64,000 bases of DNA from Nigrospora sphaerica. Lineage: Eukaryota; Ascomycota; Sordariomycetes; Amphisphaeriales; Apiosporaceae. Below, piece after piece: positions 1 to 12,325 of the stretch. The stretch is taken from NCBI GenBank assembly GCA_018287875.1, contig JAGVVL010000013.1, forward strand, positions 1,178,001 to 1,242,000, in the 5' to 3' direction. Each line of letters begins with the position of its first letter. Position 1 is the first letter of the stretch. Under the pieces are notes generated by a model. The model did not search any database and was not told where the DNA came from. It saw only the letters and a program-made list of their open reading frames with translations. Both the position numbers and the translations under genes were made by a program.

Positions 1-1048
1 CGGCTCGACGTGGGGCGCATCTCTCCAACGAGCCCGCCAAGTCTATATAGCTGTCGTACGGTCTGCGATAGGCTATAGAGCTTCAGAGTGGCACCGCCAG
101 ATCTCGAAAAATCGAGCCAAGGCACTCAACGACGTCCAGACAGAGTGCCTCCGAAAGGTCACAGGAGCTTTCAAAGCCACGGCCACCGCAGTACTAGAAA
201 CGGAAGCTTACGTGTCCCCCTTAGACACGTGGCTCAACAGAAGGGTGGCGGCATCGGAAGAGAGGCTCTAACAGCCGCGTATCGCATCACTCATCTAAGC
301 GAGATGCGAAAACGCAGCTAGATGGATCCTAACAAGACCAACTCGCCGGCGCAGACCGAAAGGCCCCGACGCTCCCGATCGTAAGAGGTGGCTAGACGAA
401 TGGCTAGCTGGAGACTCAGCACATAAGGCTGAGGAGAGAGACTGGCTTCAAAGATGGCAACAAGCGCAGCAAAATCGAACAACACGAACACCGGCAGCAA
501 CTAAAATGCCGCCAGACAAGCACGTCCTCAAGCTCCATAAGGGACTCCATAAAGCCGAGAGCTCCATCCTCGTCTAAGCGAGGACTGGCAAGATTGGGCT
601 GCGAGACTTCCTTTTTAAGCGTAGGGTCCCGGGCTTCGACAGCCCCTGGTGCGTCTGTGGTCAGGGCAGGGAGACCGTCCGGCATATCCTCGTTTTCTGC
701 CCACGGGAAAGAGAAAGACGAGAGCATCTCGTCCAAGCTCTAGGAGGACCGATAGACACGGACAGGATGCTCGACACCCCAGGAAAAGCAGGAATCATCG
801 CAAGATGGCTACTCCGCTCCGGAAGGCTGGACATGTTCCAGCTAGCAAATCAACTTATCAGCTAGGAAGCGGGCGCGCTGAGCCCGATCTCGGTATAGCA
901 GGTCAAAGAGAAGATAGAAGCGGTACGACGCAGCGGAACCTAGGTTTTTCACCCGGCCGGACGGTTGCCCGGAACGGTTTTCCTAGGCTAAGATGCGCAG
1001 GGGGTCCTCATGGCCTAAATAGGTCGCTAGGTGTAAGAATAATAATAA
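1..1048 (+). mobile_element. LINE retrotransposon, 3' fragment (second copy of the 55055-59940 family)
   Basis: This stretch matches, base for base over long runs, the last kilobase of the LINE at 58856-59930. It covers the end of the reverse-transcriptase ORF, the 3' UTR and an (AAT)n-type tail around 1033-1048. The 5' part lies outside the window or is missing. Reading frames are broken by stops and small indels, so it encodes nothing intact. It ends where the trinucleotide tail meets unrelated sequence, which fits target-primed insertion. Confidence 0.9.
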
Positions 1049-1735
1049 GAACACGGTGTTCCAGATTAACGATACAACGAATCAGCCAAGAGATCTGCTG
1101 ACCGCGGCATATTGTTGTTTATTGATACACCGAATGTCCCGACCGGCTCCAAAAACCAGACGTATAAGCGTGTGATCCCGAAGAAGGACTAAAATTCTAC
1201 CGGCTATAATTCTAGGGCGGTGTCTTACCGTCTGACGTGCCGTGGCTTCTTGTTTGACCGTGACGGAAATGTCTAATTTCCAAGTCCCTTGGGATGGGCT
1301 TACCTACTGATACACTGAGTAAGGCGTTGTCCATAAGGCGACCAGGAGCAGTGAGAGACAACAGTATGCAATTGGCAGATGAGTTCTCCATCTGGAGTCC
1401 GAGACTTGGTCTTGTCGGCGTCACCAGGCCAAGTTGTCGCCCAACCCTCCGGTTAGAGGCAGTGTAATAGCACAGCCTCTTTCAGAAGAATGATTTCGTC
1501 AGATCGGCTTGGCTGCATGGCGCAGGCAAACTCGGACTGTCTTTGATTGAAAATAGATATATAAACACCTGGCGCCATTGTCCTCCAGTGGGTAAGTATC
1601 GAGAGTTACGTCTGAGCGAGTCAACAGTCATCACCAGTGGCTGTCAATATCCCGCTATTTTTCTGTCCTTCCGACCACCCCGAACTCCTCCTTGCTAGTT
1701 GTCATCATCGTCTGCTCCCCTAACATCCCAGAATC
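1049..1735. other. gene-free spacer
   Basis: No ORF with coding character and no repeat seen. The last 170 bases have pyrimidine-rich runs before the ATG at 1736, compatible with a fungal promoter and 5' leader. Confidence 0.4.
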
Positions 1736-1992
1736 ATGAAGCTCACCCTTTCCGCCATTTTCCTCAGTCTCTTGGCCGCCCAGGCCGAGGCCTTCCTATT
1801 CTGGCCCTTGATCATTCCACTCCCCCTGATCATCGTCCACCGAAACCCTGCGCCCGCGGCCCCTCCCAAGACTCCGCCCCTCCCAAGTGCCCTGCCTGCC
1901 CGGCGTGCAAATGCTCCAAGACGATCCCCGAGGTCACTGCCGAGAAAGCTACCTGCGAATCCGTAGGCGCCCCCTGGGCCTGCGGCTGCTGA
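1736..1992 (+). pseudogene. small secreted Cys-rich protein, apparently frameshifted
   Basis: An ATG at 1736 opens a clear signal peptide (MKLTLSAIFLSLLAAQAEA) followed by a hydrophobic, Pro-rich stretch. The frame then loses coding sense. The -1 frame downstream carries a compact Cys motif (KCPACPACKC) and ends ...WACGC at a stop at 1990-1992. No GT-AG pair joins the halves well, so a one-base indel in the Pro/Ala-rich low-complexity part (about 1850-1890) is the simplest reading. It would give a short secreted protein of about 85 aa with about eight Cys near the C-terminus, typical in size for a fungal effector-like protein. Family not recognised. A sequencing error in the GC-rich tract is possible. 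Confidence 0.5.
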
Positions 1993-4636
1993 TTGATTTT
2001 TTGATCCTGTCGACGTCCCGAAATTTCCATGGTGGTCAGCTTTTCGACGGTCGCCGCCGCATCTATCGTGGGCGTTTCTCGGCAACTTGTCATGGCGGCC
2101 CTAGGTGATGGGAAATTACCTCAACCTCTCCACCGTCACGATCTCGCGACCACGATCACAATGCAACATTTTCCCGACGCTAAGACGAATAATGAACGCG
2201 GGTCATTTTTTTGCTTTTATGAAACTGTACGGCTTGTAGACGTCGGGATACACGTCTAGGTCCTCTTGATTTGCACCGCAGCCCAGTGCCACGGCCATAT
2301 TCTTATGCTGCAAAGTTCCACCACGTCAAGAAGCCCGTATGGCATGCTTCAACTTTCACACTTGGTAACGGGCTTAAGATTTGGCAGCCGTACTTGCGGC
2401 GCGGGCCGGTTATTAGTCCCGTACTCCACTCATCACACTCTTTCAATACAATCTTCTGATGTCGCCTTGCCCCTTTTGGGTTTGTGACTTCATGGTTTTC
2501 GTACATATATCAGGTTTGCATCGCCTGTTATGTAGTGTAGGGAACCATATTTCTAGGCATGGGACCCGGTAACGCAGAGGTCTCAATTTAACCTTGAAAA
2601 CAAAGACTCAAAAGTTTTATCTACAAGAACGTTGCCAATGTCTCAGTTCTTTACAACTGAGCCCAATTTTGCAACCAAAGAAATCTCGTATTCCCATATC
2701 AATGCAACAGATCGCTATCATTCTAAGTATCTGAGAATATGCAGAGACTCCCGTGGGTGCCGAAGTCGCCGGTTAGAGATGGCTTCTGCGTTTGCGCTGC
2801 AGCACGCAATGGACAGCCTTTCTAATCCTTACACACTACTAGTAGAACAAGGTCTCGCGTGCGGAGTTCGGTTCCAGAAATAGCCTAGCTCCCGAGCAGC
2901 GTAACGATACACATCTGGCTATGGTCTTCAGCGTTTGGTAGAGAAGCAAGCGGAATCTACGACGCATTCTTCGCCTTATACGGGATCCTTCCTCATCAAC
3001 ACGGTCTCCACAAGGATGCCAAAATTGGTTCGCAGGATTCCTGTTTATGTGCCCAAAGCGGTTAAATGTGCGAGTGACTTCAGAAATATGGAACCAACCT
3101 CTATTCCGAGAAGCAGGGATGAGGTTCCCCAAAATGTATAGAAATGGTGCATGGGAGAGACCGGGTACTTTCAACACTTATGCGTCGCTGTAAAGGATGT
3201 AGATAACGGACGCGGAGATAAGAGTGGAAAGGATCGTACGCCTACGACGGTGTAAGGGCGCGCGGCGTAAAGCCGAGGCTTTAGCGGCACTGCAAAAATT
3301 TCCGTCGATTCAGCCAGCACCAACTCAGCGCATGCCCCTGTGCCGACCCATGGATTATTCAGCTTTTTTCAGCCCCGCGACTCCAAATATAGCGACAGCA
3401 AGTTCGAAAATTTCTAACATGGCTAGATAAGCTTGCCTATTCATGGTTCGTAGACTGTAACCGACAGGGGCAAGACAGGGATCCTTCGCTCAAAGTACCA
3501 AGCCGGCATATCGGCACAGGCCATGGATCCGCTCCCAGCTGCATGTGGAGGCAGCAGTTCGCGTGGGAGTAGGTCGTCGCCCTCGTTTGCGACGTGGAAG
3601 GTCACTAGGAAAAACGAAGGAATGTGATGATAGGGTGTCGTTCCACTGTTTTTGGCATCTGGTTGGCTCGCCAAATCAATGAGCTCCAAACTCAGTGTGA
3701 TTTTAAGTGTCTCAAAGTAGATTCCCGTTACGGAACCGGCAGATGCATAAATCACGGGCTGGAATAAGCCTCAACCGTCGCCAAGGGCAAACAAGCTCAC
3801 GTCGCCGGCACATACTACAGCTTGGCTGCAGAGTGGCACGTTCCCGCAACGCACAACGGCCACGCGCAGTTTTGGCACGAGAGGACCGCTTTGGGGCGAA
3901 AAAGAAACCCCGGGTCTGCCAAGCGGCCATGATCCAGCCGATAGACGAGGCGTGCTTACAAGTGGGGAGCCAAGAATCGTTAGCTCGGTGAACCAGGGGC
4001 ACAAACTGGCTCTAGCCCGATCCCAACGGCGTCTAGACTCCGAGACAGAACCTGGAGGCAACGACGGCCCGCAATCCTGGCCGCCCCCTAAAGCCGGAGC
4101 TGGGCCAGGACTTGGATCCTCCCGGGCAAGGGGCCTGGAAAAGCGGCTGCGTGGTATGGGTGTTGTGGTATAGTCTGGTCAGTTCCTCTCTACCCAGTTC
4201 TACGGTTTTAGATACACACCTGCCGCATGCAGTTAGCGTCCCGTGGAGCACACATGTGCGAATGCCCAATCAAGCGAAAGCTCTCCACGTTTTACCACCC
4301 ATCATGAGGCTAACGGGGGGAGCAACACGAAAAATTCACGTCTAAGGACATCGCCACACGGGGTTATCCATCCAAGTCGTTACTAGGAACCGATGCCAGG
4401 GCCTTTCAGCTTCGAGGGACTATTGAAGAGGTATCCTGAAGAGTATCTTCCATAGTATGGCGTGCCGGACCCATGCTCGCTTCCGGACTAGACGTTGAGA
4501 AAGAATATGGTACTCATGGCCGCCCGGTCAGTCATGGAAACTCGTATAAGTATGCTCCGTCGCCGGCTTACATCTATTCCCCTCGGTTCAAGTGAAGAGG
4601 ACCAACTTGACACGTGAACAGCAAGCGACCGGCAAT
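1993..4636. other. gene-poor intergenic region
   Basis: About 2.6 kb in which ORFs on both strands are short and without recognisable domains, signal peptides or splice-connected exons. The last few hundred bases presumably hold the chitinase promoter. No repeat shared with the rest of the window was noticed. Confidence 0.4.
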
Positions 4637-7600
4637 ATGCGGTTTTCCTCACTACTCGGGGCGACGCTGCAAGTCGTCGCCGTGTCCGCCACCGCCCCTC
4701 AGGACCTCTCGGATCATCTGTTTCCATACTCGGCCGACGGCGGCTTGGGAAACGTGGTCGAGTCCTCGTCACTATGGAAGCGTCAGAGATGGGAGAATGC
4801 CGACGGCGCCCTTCTCTGCAGCAAAGATGTTCCGTGCTCCGATGACAGGTAGACAGAACCCCAACTTCCCGCCGGCAAGATGAAGCACTTCTTGCTAACA
4901 AGACCAACCCAACAAATAGTTGCTGCGGGAACAACGGCATCTGTGGCTATGGCCCCGAGTACTGCGGCAAAGGAAACTGCACGAGCAACTGTGACGCCAC
5001 GGCCATGTGCGGAAAGTATGGCGACCATACTCTCAACAAGGGCCGGTGCGGCATGGGCCTCTGTTGTGGCGCCTCAGGATGGTGCGGAGTACGTCGGCCC
5101 CAAAGCCCTTTTCCACGCGAGCGTCTCAGCTAACTTGGTGTTCCTCAGACTAGTGATGCTCACTGCTTGCCCGTTGCCGGCGTGCCCTGTCAGAGCGACT
5201 ATGGCCCGTGTGAGAAGAAAAGCCCGCGAAAGTGCGGCAAGGGAAGCGGCTCATCTAACGGGAGAACTATCGGGTACTAGTAAGTCTCCGTTTGTTGGTT
5301 CTTGTCATGCGACACACAGGCCCTGACAACGACCGATAGCCAGGGCTCCAATACCTACTCAAAGCTCTGCCAGAGGGTCTCGCCCGCCGACATCGACACA
5401 TCCAAGTACACGCACCTCTATTACGCCTTCGCCTCCATCAATCCCGAGACCTTCCAGGTAGAGCCGGCCAACGAGAAGGATGTCCCCGTGTACAAGGAGT
5501 TCACGGCACTCAAGAGCAAGGGCGTCGAGACTTGGATCGCCGTGGGCGGCTTTGACTTCAGCAACGAGGGTCGCACGCACACGACCTGGAGTGATCTCGT
5601 GGCATCGTCTGGCCACCGCCGGGCTTTCATCGAGTCGCTCGAAAAATTCATGGCCCAATACGGGTTCCAAGGTAGGACGGAGCGTTCCCCGGGCCCATGA
5701 CAGGAGCTAATGGCCAAGTAGGTGTGGACATAGATTGGGAGTATCCCGTCGACAAAAAGCGCGGCGGCACCAACGCCGACACGGAGAACCTCGTCGAGCT
5801 CGTCAAGGAGATGCACGCCCGGTTCGTGGGCCGGTACAAGATCAGCATGGCCCTGGCCCCGGACTACTGGTACCTGCGGTACTTTGACGCCCCCGCCATG
5901 CAGCCGTACGTAGACTGGTTTGGATTCATGACGTACGACCTGCACGGCTTCTGGGATGGTGAGAATGCCAACCTGGGCACCATCGTCCGCGGCCAGTCGC
6001 AAATCGACGAGATCCAGAACAACACGGCGCCGCTCTACTTTGCCGACCTGGACTTCTCCAAGATCAACTTCGGTCTCGCCAACTACGGCCGTGGCTACAC
6101 CCTTGCCTGTGAGTCCCCTCTGGGACACTGCCAAAGCCAAAGCATGAAACCGGCTGACTGATAGAATGCAGCGCCTTACTCCTGTACCGACCTCGGCTGT
6201 CCCTTTTCCGGGCCCAGCAAGCCCGCGCTGTGCACCAATGAGAAGGGCGTGATGTCGCTCACCGAGATCAAGAGCCTCATTGCATCCAAGAAGCTGACCC
6301 CCAAGCTGCTGGGGCCCCAGATGATGAAGTCGATCCAGTGGGCCGACCAGTGGATCGGGTACGACGACGAGGAAACTTTTGCCATGAAGAAGGCCTGGGC
6401 CGACGACTACTGCTTCGGCGGCACTATGGCATGGAGCGTCGACTACGTCGCGGCTGCCGGTGCCACAACCGATGTCAAGGTTACGACCGACGGCACTTGT
6501 GGTCGCGATTCCATGATGCGCTGCGGCACCGGGGTCAACAAGTGCTGTTCCGTGGGCGGTTGGTGCGGCGACAGCGAAGCCCATTGCGGCTCGGGTTGCC
6601 AGAGTCTGTTTGGCGAGTGTATCGTGAGTACCGACCCCATATATCGTCCTTTTTCTGCTGGCTCGCTCAAAGTAAGTTCTGACGCCCACCAGTCGGGTGG
6701 AAACACGACCGATGGCACCTGTGGCATCCAAAATAACGACCAGGAGTGCGGCAGCTTCTCCAAAGGCCCCTGCTGTTCCCCCCAGGGCTATTGCGGCTTC
6801 AGCGATGCACACTGCAACATCGTCGGTAAGAACGGCCTCGACGGCTGCCAGAGCGGGTGCTCTCGGTGGATCAAACAGAAGGGCGAAAAGGAGCCTACAT
6901 TCGGCCCCGTTGGCCCCGACTCGTCTTGTTATGATTTGAAAGGTAAGACATTAACATGGATTGCGATTGCAGGACAGAGCACTCACTTCAATTACAGGAC
7001 CAAAGGCTTTCAGCAAGTCCCTCTTTGAAAAGTCGGGCGCCAAGGACGAGTTTAAAAGTAAGTACCATACTGCTGCCCTGTCCCTACCGACTCGGGTCTA
7101 ATGCCGGGTGCTCCGTACAGAGTGGTTCAACACGGAAGAAAACGGCGGCCGCTGGCTCTCGGAGCTGGGCAGGCCGCTCGGCATCCAACGATCCCTCGAA
7201 TCCTGCACGGTCGACGCCCCGTGCAAGCAACCGAACTGTGCCGATCTCGACGACGAGAGCACCCCGGGGAGCGGCTGGCGGTATCTCATGATCCTTTCGG
7301 CTGTGAATCTTAACAACTTCCTCGCCAACATGTACAAGGCGGTCGAGAAGGCGTCGGCGCTCTTCGCCCTCGACTCCGACGCACTGACTAATGACTTCTT
7401 CTGGACCCCCGAGGACAACATCCTGCTCGGCACGTACGGCCTGACGGGCCTCGCCGCCGGTATCGCGGCGCTCTTCTCCCTCGGCAACCCGGCCGCCGCC
7501 GCCTCCGGTGCTGTACTTTCGGGCGTAGTCTACGAGGGTATCGTGGCCCTCCAGAACCAGCCCAAAGTGACGTTCCAAGACCGGAAGATGATGTTCCAAG

Positions 7601-8830
7601 AGTGAGTAACAAGATTCCCCATCACCGTGGCCAGGGGAGGTATGAACAAGGTCCATGGGGAAGCATTACTAACGCGGCTCTTTCCCCCAGGATCGCCAAG
7701 GCGTTCTACAAAGGCGCCACGACGGCCTTCAACAGCGCTAACGTAGCGCTGATCGAGAACGACGGCATTTTCACGCCCAAGGACGCCCAACGCTCCAACG
7801 CCCTTGACTGGCTGGGCGGCGGCGACTGGGTCAACGACGAGACGATCCCGCTGGTGCGGAACTACAAGGACGAAACTATCCCCCAGGGCCGGGATATCAT
7901 GTACTCGTTCGTGGGCGCCAGCGTCGTTAACTTCGCCTGGCACGAGCAGGGCGTGTACATTGCCTGCTACACCATGTCGGAGAATGACTGTAAGTTTTGA
8001 TCTTTCCGTCTGAACCTCCGGGACGACCCATATTAACCGAGCCGGCGCAGTCAAGGGCCTCAAGACGGGCATCGCCGACGCGCTCAAGATGTACTACCAG
8101 GGCCGCGGATGCTACTTCCAATCGTGAGTTCACCCCTGGTAAAGCCTTTCCCACGGCACTGCAGCACATATAACTAACCGCAGATCCGTGAAATAGGGCC
8201 ACCCCCCAGAAAGGGGGTGTCTGGGCCGAGCCTCCCAAGGGTTACGATGTACGTGCTACCATCCCCCCCACCCCACCCCCCCCTCGCCACTACGGACGAC
8301 GCCAATAACTAACCGTGGGCGCAGAAACTCTCCGCGCATGACTTCAAGTTCACGACTCAGCACATCCTCCAGTCCAGTGTCGACGCGTACAAGGCGCACG
8401 GCTTCGGCGCCGACGTGAGCAAGGACACAAAGTTGTACGAGAGCGTTGTGGCCAAGCAGAAGGCGGCCGACGTCGTAGCCGCCTTCGGCCTTGCCGGCAT
8501 CTTCAACCTGCCCGTTTGCGAGCTCGACCGCCACTTTGATTCGGCCAAGAAATTCGCCGTGCACGTGCACCCCAGTGGCGAGGTCGACTATCCCATGTAG
8601 GTGCTTTTTCTTTTCCCCCCTCGTCCCTTCCCTCCCCGTGACGCAAGGATGGACGCCCGCAGACGGACCCGGGTCGCTGACCTGGAGAAAATGATAGGTG
8701 GTGCTCTTGCTTTAGCGACAAGGACGCCAACGGGAAGCAAATCTCGCAGTTCCTGCCCATCGACAAACTATACAAGAAGTACTGCCGCGATCCCAAGGGG
8801 GAGCCGAATGTAGGGCCGATCGGGGTGTAA
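4637..8830 (+). CDS. secreted multi-domain chitinase, GH18 with chitin-binding type-1 modules (killer-toxin-alpha-like, subgroup C type)
   Basis: Hydrolyses beta-1,4-GlcNAc polymers outside the cell. Exon model: 4637-4848, 4920-5088, 5149-5279, 5340-5671, 5722-6108, 6172-6623, 6693-6942, 6998-7057, 7121-7601, 7691-7989, 8051-8123, 8197-8248, 8325-8596, 8698-8830. These sum to 3303 nt, 1100 aa, all GT-AG and in phase. Signal peptide about 1-19. Cys-rich ChtBD1-like modules lie near residues 58-95 and 105-130. The GH18 barrel runs about 165-500 with the catalytic signature GVDIDWEYP (acid E288) and the end-of-barrel MAWSVDY near 496. Two further ChtBD1 modules lie at about 515-560 and 567-612 (CCSVGGWCG, CCSPQGYCG). 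A 490-residue C-terminal region contains a Gly/Ala-rich hydrophobic patch at about 765-808. This order is known from subgroup C fungal chitinases related to the alpha subunit of yeast killer toxin; their roles in antagonism or wall remodelling are inferred. Intron 6 (69 nt) is stop-free and in frame, so retention would add 23 residues. Confidence 0.93.
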
Positions 8831-9749
8831 AGATGGTATCGAAGACACATGGGTGGCCAAGGGAAGGATAAACCCTCTAAGCAACACTGCACTATTAGTA
8901 TCTACGCTCGACTGAAGGGAGGTTCCTGGAGTTCGAGGTGTTAACATAGATTAATTATATTTTCATCACGCGTAACAAGTCACAAATCACAGCCACGTCC
9001 GCAAAGGCCTTATATAATGTGATACTTTCCGTGTCATGATCGAGCCATGTCTAGCTAACCAAAGACTACTTCTTATGTAAAATCGGCCGCTTCGTCTGTA
9101 ATGTGTCATGGGATACCCGCTACTTGCAGCCCCGCTATGCGAGATTTGGTAGGCCTAGACGACCACACGTATTCCGGGGTTACTGGGCGGGTAAGGAGTG
9201 TAAACCAATTTCAAAACGCGTTGCGGGTGCCTATTTGGGAGAAATGAAACCATGGCTAAAGTGGTAAAGTACAGTAAATAAGAGCCCTCAAGCAGGCCCT
9301 CAAGGATGAATCCCGAATAGAGCGTAACGTATTCTGCGATTGATTGGCTGGGCAAATAGATAAGCTATCCTCCGCTAAATTTATCATTCCATCCACCTGC
9401 TACTATTTCTTTTCTAGCTGGCCGGATTAAGATCCTTTCCCTGTTTTAACAAAGGGTGGCTCAAATCTACAGATGATATATTCCACGTGGGTCATAAGAT
9501 TTCTTCCATTATAGATCTAGTGCTGATGTGAGGGGTAATGCTGACCAATCCCCAAGGATGAAACGCAACGTTGCTTACATATTTCAAATGAGGGATTGTA
9601 AAGTGGCCAATCGGCACTATTTAGCGTACCAACTTCCCTACACTGGTTCCTTTCACAAAGGCCTCAATTTCCTCCATCACACACAAAGCATATCGGAACC
9701 CACGTCCCGCCCGCCCCTTCGCAATATAAAGCCCCTACTACTCGCCACC
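8831..9749. other. intergenic: chitinase 3' region and promoter of the DUF1993 gene
   Basis: AT-richer than the flanking genes, with no coding ORF on either strand. A TATA-like AATATAAA at 9722-9729 lies about 20 bases before the ATG at 9750, and a pyrimidine/purine-rich leader precedes it. Confidence 0.4.
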
Positions 9750-10532
9750 ATGACGACCCTCTACGACATCTCGATCCCCGTCATGATCAAATACATGGGG
9801 AATTTCTCGGCCCTAGTGGACAAGATGGTCCAGTACGCCGAGGAGAAGCAGATTAAGGAGGAGGAGTTTCTGAACGCCCAGCTGGCCCCCGACATGAAAA
9901 AGTATGTCTTTCTTCGTCCTCTTCCCACCCCCTCCCGTGGCTGCGTGGTCGAACCACTCCATTCTTGGCCTCAGTCCGGCCTGTCCCTGGTCGCCGTGCG
10001 TAGTCCATCGCTACACCCTCTGTCCAGCAACGGAACCATGGTTGCCAAGGCCAGGCCCCGCATCCCCCTTCATACGGGCGTCCGCTGACGCCGAGGCCCA
10101 ACGCGGGCGGCGCCTTCCTCTAGCTTCATCTTCCAGGTACAGGCCGTGTGTAACGGGGCGGTATTGTACGTGGACCGGGTGCTGGCGCGGGAGCACGTAG
10201 CCGAGGCCGACGACGAGGCGACGGTGGCGGAGCTGCGGGCGCGGCTGGGGCGGGCCGTGAGCTACCTCGCGGCGGTGCCGCGGGACCAGTTCGACGAGGC
10301 GGCCGCACCCGAGGCGCCCATCGTCATGAAAAGCCGCGTCGGGCCCTGGCACTTCGACACGACGCGCCGCCACGTGACCGAGTACGCGCTGCCCAACTTC
10401 TTCTTCCACGTCAGCATAGGCTACTGCATCCTGCGCAGCCGCGGCGTCCCTGTCGGCGCCCTCGACTTCCTTCGCGACGTCTTCGACCCCAAAGACCTCG
10501 CCGCCGCCATGCCCAAGATCAAACCCAACTGA
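9750..10532 (+). CDS. DUF1993 family protein
   Basis: Two exons, 9750-9901 and 10124-10532 (561 nt, 186 aa), joined by a 222-nt intron with a GTATGT donor and CTCTAG acceptor. The join restores the family's FxFQVQAVCN segment. The start MTTLYDISIPVMIKYMGN, the LAPDM motif near residue 45, the central helix with ATVAELRARL and the late FFFHVSIGYCILRSRGVPVGALDF are all hallmarks of the DUF1993 fold (small all-helical cytosolic proteins, common in fungi and bacteria, distantly DinB-like). Function is not established. No signal peptide. Length is normal for the family. The intron is long for this window but contains no other coding sequence. Confidence 0.88.
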
Positions 10533-11839
10533 GGGGGGCGGCGTGGCCAAGAGGCGGTCGTGTGCTGTATCATGTTGTTGTACCAAAATGAGAGTAAGGG
10601 TTCCCAGTGCGCGTTCAGACGAGACAAGTGTAATTGAACCGACCCTGCGATGAGCATAGAGACTCGGTGGGACGTAGCAAGCTATATTGGGAGTTGGATA
10701 CAGATCAATAAGAAGATGAATGGCGCCTGACTCGTCATGATGATCAACTAGTAAATGGCTGTAAATGTGCTATTGCTAATCTATCGTTTCTTAATGAATG
10801 AGTGAGCAGGTGTTCTAAGACCAAGTTTAACAAGTCTGAGTTCCCTTCGTCCCCGTTGGGGCGTGAGGTGCAGTCGAACGTGAAGTTGGTGACGATGGCG
10901 TCGTAGTGTTGGATATTGGCCCACGACTAAATGGTGTTTATGGGGGGCGGTAGCAATAGATCTGTACGCAGTCGGAGCTGGGCCCGCGTCTCTAGAAGAG
11001 GGAACCCGGCCTCGGCCCGCCCCAACTACGGCCTGGCGGGCAACACCAACCCCGACGCCGACGCCCTCGGCGACGATGACCCCCTGGCTCACATGGAGAG
11101 GACGAAGTGCGGCAGTTGTAGCTGTGTGCAGGAAACTTTTACGGCTTTGGAATCTTAGTAGGGTAAAGAAACTATGTTCAACGCCAGGAAGGCTGGGATC
11201 ACGACCGAGCCCGTTCAGAAAACACAGGCGTCCCATGGCTTAGCTGCTGAAGGACGCCGAGAAGTTCCGCCACGTACTGAGTGCCACCTCTCTTGTAGCG
11301 GCCCTGGAAGCGGCGCAAGCCGCGAGACGCCGGCTATCCCGTCTACGTCGCACTACGTCATAGCCTCGCGGCAACTGCCGCGATCGCTCGACTGTGAGGT
11401 GCTGATACAATACTTCTCGTGTATTTGGTACCTGTATGCGGTGCGGTCGGTGCGCTGCTGGCTACTGCGCTTCTTCTTACAATGGCTACTAGGTGGGCTG
11501 CCTTAGCTTCTAGGTGGTATCATGTGAAGCCGCTGCTGCGACGGGCCGATTCTTCGTGCACGAGTATACGCATCGGGGAGTTGATTCAAATCTAATGCAG
11601 TCTTCTGCCCTAGCTTTGAGCGTGGCCGAGGCTGCAAGAGCCGCCTGCGTAATAACGAGTATTGTTAATGCGTGCCATAAATGCAGCCTCAAGAGATGAG
11701 GTGTTCAAGGTTAAAAGAAATCTCGAACCAGACGAGAAGATGGGTCGTTAAGTAGAAAAGGATACGCAGGAAGTTGAATTTCTACGTAAAAATAATGATA
11801 ATTCATTCACAAGGACTGCGATAGCCATTAGATAAGTTC
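10533..11839. other. gene-free spacer left of the first transposon nest
   Basis: Contains only short ORFs on both strands with no family resemblance. The last 150 bases turn AT-rich toward the transposon boundary at 11840. No gene supported. Confidence 0.4.
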
Positions 11840-12325
11840 GAGGACCCCCATTTGGGCCCCCCCACATTTGGGCCCCCCAAGCAACACCGCGCTTAAAACC
11901 AACCCTTTCGATAGAACTTCAGATGCAGCGTTAATTAATGACAACTATAATACAAGAACCAGCCTCACTTAGGCTTTTGCTATTGCTCTCTTTATCTAGA
12001 CTACTTTCAATATCCCTAACCGCCAATTAAGCCCGGTAGATGTCTTTGATATTCGCGAACTTCGAATTAGGGCTTAAATTTACCTTCTTTCTCTTCCTTA
12101 GTTTAATAGTCTCAATCCTAGCTTTAAGAGCCTGAATCTGCCTTTACGCAGTAGCTAATTGGACATTCTTCTTATTAAAGGCCTTTTAAATCTTCCAGAA
12201 AAGTAGCCGTTATATATTTGAGTATTCCACTAGCTGGTTTGAAAGTTATACTTGGTCTTTAAAGTCCAACGTCTTCTTTAAAGTCGACTAAACCACTGTA
12301 GAAGTATGGTATCTCTTTGGGGGTG

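Noticed and set aside
5421..6812. Long minus-strand ORF (463 codons) opposite the chitinase
   Set aside because: It mirrors the GC-biased coding strand exons and introns of the GH18 gene, has no domain, and the plus-strand model explains the sequence.
10011..10586. Minus-strand ORF opposite the DUF1993 gene
   Set aside because: Shadow of the second exon; no homology pattern, while the plus strand matches a known family.
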